A stretch of DNA of 64,000 bases. Origin: SAR202 cluster bacterium bin127 (GTDB lineage: Bacteria > Chloroflexota > Dehalococcoidia > Lucifugimonadales > Lucifugimonadaceae). Position 1 is the stretch's first letter, and every line of letters begins with the position of its first letter. Positions 61,224 through 64,000 of this stretch are shown piece by piece. Below the pieces are notes generated by a model that was not told where the DNA came from, made no database searches, and saw only the letters and a list, made by a program, of their open reading frames with translations. The DNA lies in contig MPNN01000002.1 of NCBI GenBank assembly GCA_002239045.1, positions 349,061 to 413,060 of the forward strand, read 5' to 3'. Both the position numbers and the translations under genes were made by a program.

Positions 61224-62603
61224 ATGGCAACGATGACCAAAGCACCGATCACCGGCGAGCGTATCGAGGAGTTGCAGAGCATCGCTAGCGAGCATCTTTT
61301 CATGCACGCGCAGCAGGTTGAGGATTGGCGGGGACAGCTCAAGATTTTCATCAAGGGCGAGGGCGCGTGGGTCGAGGACATCGAGGGAAATCGATTGCTG
61401 GACGCGTTGGGCGGTCTTTGGTACAAGGCGGCGGGTTATGGCAGGCGGCAGATCGCGGATGCGATGTACGAGCAGTTGATGGCGATTGAGACGCCGCCGG
61501 CGAACTCGGCGACGCCAACCCAGATCGAATTGGCAGGTCGGATCGCGTCGTTGTATCACGACAAGGATGCGCGAACGTTTTTCTTGTCGGGAGGTTCGGA
61601 GGCGGTCGAGACGGCGGTGAAGATGGCGAAGAAGTACCAGTCGCTAAATGGCAAGGCTGGTGCGTTCAAGGTTATTTCGCGCCGATATTCTTATCACGGA
61701 GCGACGGCGATGGCGGTGAGCCTTGGTCGAAGTCCGGCGGCAGACCCTTGCGGTCCGGAGATGCCGGGTGTGGTTCATGTGACGAACTGGGATTCGTATC
61801 GGTTGCCGTTTGATGGAGACCCGGTTGATGTGGCGATTCGCTGCGCGAATGAGTTCGAAGTTGCGATCAAGCACAACGGCCCGGAGTCGGTTGCGGCGAT
61901 GATTGCGGAGCCGATTTCTGCGGCGGCTGGAATTCATGTTCCGCCGGCGGAGTATTGGCAGCGCTTGCGAGAGATTGCGGATCAGTATGATGTGGTGCTG
62001 ATCGCTGACGAAGTGATCACGGGGTTCGGACGGACTGGCGAGTATTTTGCGCCGATGAATTGGGATGTGAAGCCGGATATCACGACGGTGGCGAAGTCGC
62101 TGACGAGTGGTTACTCGCCGTTGGGCGCGGCGATCGCGTCGAAGAAGATAGCGGATGCGTTCCAAGGCGGTGCGGACGAAACATTTAGGCACCTGGTAAC
62201 TTTTGGGGGGCATCCGGTGAGTACGGCGGCAGCGTTGGCGAATTTGGACGTGTTCGAGGATGAAGACCTAGTGGGCAATAGCCGTCGGATGGGTGATTAT
62301 CTGTATGACGAGTTGCAGCGGTTGCGGGATCATGAGATCGTAGGTGATGTGCGCGGTGGATTGGGTCTCCTAGCAGCCGTTGAGCTGGTGCAAGATCGGG
62401 AGAACAAGACGCCGTTCCCGGCGAGTGCCGGATTGGCGAAGCGAATGCCGCCATTGCTTTTCGAGAATGGCTTGGTTACGTTCCGGGCTGGTGACACGAT
62501 TGCGCTGTGCCCGCCGCTGATGGTCGACAAGGACGAGATCGACTACATAGTCGATGCGGTCGATCGCTCGTTGGCTACGGTGAGTCGTGAGCTTGAACTA
62601 TGA
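61224..62603 (+). CDS. Class III aminotransferase (omega-amino acid type)
   Basis: A 459-residue PLP enzyme of fold type I. Substrate-binding start GEGAWVEDIEGNRLLDALGG, cofactor region LSGGSEAVETAVKMAK (about 116), the Asp of ADEVITGFGRTGEYF (about 260), and the Schiff-base Lys in TTVAKSLTSGYSPLGA (about 290). Family members transfer amino groups from omega-amino acids, taurine or amines; here the donor is unknown. Ribosome site GGAGG before ATG 61224. No operon partners, as repeats flank it on both sides. Confidence 0.92.
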   Translation: MATMTKAPITGERIEELQSIASEHLFMHAQQVEDWRGQLKIFIKGEGAWVEDIEGNRLLDALGGLWYKAAGYGRRQIADAMYEQLMAIETPPANSATPTQIELAGRIASLYHDKDARTFFLSGGSEAVETAVKMAKKYQSLNGKAGAFKVISRRYSYHGATAMAVSLGRSPAADPCGPEMPGVVHVTNWDSYRLPFDGDPVDVAIRCANEFEVAIKHNGPESVAAMIAEPISAAAGIHVPPAEYWQRLREIADQYDVVLIADEVITGFGRTGEYFAPMNWDVKPDITTVAKSLTSGYSPLGAAIASKKIADAFQGGADETFRHLVTFGGHPVSTAAALANLDVFEDEDLVGNSRRMGDYLYDELQRLRDHEIVGDVRGGLGLLAAVELVQDRENKTPFPASAGLAKRMPPLLFENGLVTFRAGDTIALCPPLMVDKDEIDYIVDAVDRSLATVSRELEL

Positions 62604-62611
62604 TGGGCATG

Positions 62612-62933
62612 ATTTGAACTAGGATGCGAAGGATGGGGAAGGATAGGAAGGATGGGTTGTTGTGGGAGGGGGTTGTTGCCGAGTGTGCTACGTCATACCC
62701 GCGCTGCCCTACGTCATACCCGCGCACGCGGGTATCCAGAGAAAAACAAAGCACGCCATTACCCCTCTCCGCCGCCCCTCTGGATTCCGGCTTTCGCCGG
62801 AATGACGGTGGGTTGGCGCGGGATTGACGTGGGGCTTTCGCGGGAATGACGTGGGGGATGGCGCGGCAATGACGGCAGTCGACCACAACCCCCCATCCTT
62901 AAAATCCTTCCCCATCCTTCGCATCCTAGTTCA
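62612..62933 (+). repeat. Complete MITE-like element with about 42-bp inverted arms
   Basis: TGAACTAGGATGCGAAGGAT at the left and its complement ATCCTTCGCATCCTAGTTCA at the right. The arms are complementary over about 42 bases with few mismatches. Inside are ATACCCGCGCACGCGGGTAT and ATTCCGGC hairpins. The clearest full-length example in the window, directly after the aminotransferase stop. Confidence 0.8.
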
Positions 62934-63064
62934 CACCCTACGTCATACCCGCGCACGCGGGTATCCAGAGAAAGGCAAAGCACGCCATAGTTCGTGTGGT
63001 ATTGTGGGAGATATTGCATAATGCAGAGCAATAACAAGGATAAGGACAAGGATATCCCCGCCAT

Positions 63065-63215
63065 GCCCTCTACCCCCCCCCCCAAAAAAAAACATTTTTT
63101 AATCTTTTAAAAAGCCCCCCAAAGTTGCGGGCCCCCCCCTTCCCCCGCCCCCCCCCCCCAGCCCCTCTACCCCCCCCCCCAGAACAACACATGTTCTAAT
63201 CTATTCAGAAGGCCC
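63065..63215 (+). other. Homopolymer-degraded duplicate, probable assembly artefact
   Basis: CTCTACCCCCCCCCC is followed by a run where every short word has collapsed to homopolymers, then the same sequence again in normal form (CTCTACCCCC, AGAACAACACATGTTC). It looks like one stretch read once badly and once well. No biological feature is called here. Confidence 0.75.
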
Positions 63216-63218
63216 CCA

Positions 63219-64000
63219 ATGATGCGGGCCGCCTCCTTCCGCCGCCTCTCCCCGCTCCTTCTGCTGGCCGCCGCGCTCGTTGCGCTGGCGGTTCTCGTTG
63301 CGCCCGGCGCACAGCCCGCCCAGGCCCAGACCACCACCGTCTGGTCCGCCACGCTGACGGCGGGGGATATTTTTGTCGGCCAGAATAATGCCGGTTGCGA
63401 CAATACCGTTACCAGCGCCGCCTGCAGTACAACTGCCGTGCTCACGGACGACAACTTCACGTATGACAGCGTCGACTACGAGGTCGTGCTCTTGAATATA
63501 AACTCAGGGATCCTTGTTTTGACACTCAACAAGGTAATCCCCGCGGAACTCAGGTCGGCTCTGACACTGCATGTCGGCAACGACCAGTTCCCCCTTGCAG
63601 ACGCGAACCTTCCCGCTAGCGACACCGTGAACTGGTCCAACACCGGCCTGAGCTGGTCCGTCGGCGATACGGTGCAGTTGAGCCTGACGGAGCCGCGGAC
63701 GGCGTCCAGCGACGCGGACCTGTCCGGTCTGACGGCGAGCGCGAGCACGAGCGCCTCGGGGACGTTCAGCGCGCTGACGCTGAGCCCCTCGACCTTCGCG
63801 GCGGCGACCACGGCCTACGCGGCGCCGGTGGAGAACGACAGGACGCACGTGAAGATCACCCCGACAGCGAGCGACTCCAACGCCACGGTGGAGGTGGGCA
63901 AGGGGTCGAGCCTCGCGTCGGTGACGAGCGGCAGCGCCAGCGCCGCCATCGCGCTCTCCCCGGGCGCGAACGCGATCACCGTGAAGGTCACCGCCGAGAA
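63219..64000 (+). CDS. Secreted beta-sandwich protein, 5' part only, possibly from another organism
   Basis: Not in the ORF track because it runs off the window: 260 codons open to base 64000. Signal peptide MMRAASFRRLSPLLLLAAAL ending APGAQPAQAQ. The mature part has TLTAGDIFVGQNNAGCDN, then LSLTEPRTASSDADLSGLTA and a cadherin-like beta-sandwich repeat TLSPSTFAAATTAYAAPVE. The codon pattern (third positions nearly all G or C) is unlike the rest of the window. It follows the artefact region directly, so the junction may be a chimera. A real secreted protein, but linkage to this genome is doubtful. Confidence 0.7.
   Translation, partial: MMRAASFRRLSPLLLLAAALVALAVLVAPGAQPAQAQTTTVWSATLTAGDIFVGQNNAGCDNTVTSAACSTTAVLTDDNFTYDSVDYEVVLLNINSGILVLTLNKVIPAELRSALTLHVGNDQFPLADANLPASDTVNWSNTGLSWSVGDTVQLSLTEPRTASSDADLSGLTASASTSASGTFSALTLSPSTFAAATTAYAAPVENDRTHVKITPTASDSNATVEVGKGSSLASVTSGSASAAIALSPGANAITVKVTAE

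Overview
The window looks like one contig from a marine or host-associated bacterium of the Chloroflexota (SAR202 or Dehalococcoidia-like). This is an inference from lipoprotein linkers of the EPTATQVPT type, a PimA-like glycosyltransferase beside a CDP-alcohol phosphotransferase and an actinobacterial-type Ino1. No rRNA was seen to confirm it. Coding density is high in housekeeping stretches, but long intergenic islands are packed with short palindromic repeats.

Layout. 1-9.8 kb is housekeeping: an amidase cut by the window edge with a small partner, argS, a gatC-gatA-lipoprotein-gamma carbonic anhydrase operon on the minus strand, pyrG and rho. 9.9-39.1 kb is an array of five paralogous secreted proteins of about 1,200-1,300 residues, all on the plus strand. 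They are separated by repeat islands that also hold a VapBC module, a second chimeric antitoxin-like gene, two coiled-coil paralogs, a GxxExxY protein and a GIY-YIG nuclease. 39.2-49.2 kb carries prfB with its programmed +1 frameshift, two family-5 substrate-binding lipoproteins, two Dpp-type permeases, a 2-hydroxyacid dehydrogenase and a gamma-glutamyltransferase. 49.2-52.6 kb (minus) has a membrane-anchored metallopeptidase, a CDP-alcohol phosphotransferase and a PimA-like glycosyltransferase. 52.9-53.6 kb is a GC-rich, hairpin-rich stretch behind a strong minus-strand promoter and may be a large non-coding RNA or long leader.

53,906-57,221 is a complete IS1595-family element. It has 24-bp terminal inverted repeats, an 8-bp target duplication AAAGAATT, a transposase and six unrecognised passenger or accessory genes. 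Downstream are an HTH-Ino1 fused reading frame with a palindromic repeat inserted in frame in its linker, HicBA, a retropepsin-like protein, a CysH-type reductase behind an unidentified three-way-junction leader with terminator, and a class III aminotransferase. The last kilobase (from about 63.06 kb) contains a homopolymer-degraded duplicate of its own neighbour followed by a GC-rich secreted-protein fragment with different codon use. I read this as an assembly artefact or chimeric join.

How the genes work together. Ino1, the PI-phosphate-synthase-like enzyme and the PimA-like transferase could make inositol-containing, possibly mannosylated, lipids. The two binding proteins and two permeases form a peptide or opine importer without its ATPases in view, next to peptide and hydroxyacid catabolism genes. 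The five secreted paralogs look like surface-layer or adhesin proteins; two share an almost identical 380-bp promoter and signal-peptide cassette, suggesting recent conversion or duplication. The most unusual items are the IS1595 element with cargo, the MITE-like and palindromic repeat system including its in-frame insertion, the cysH leader, the shuffled antitoxin N-terminus and the duplicated expression cassette.
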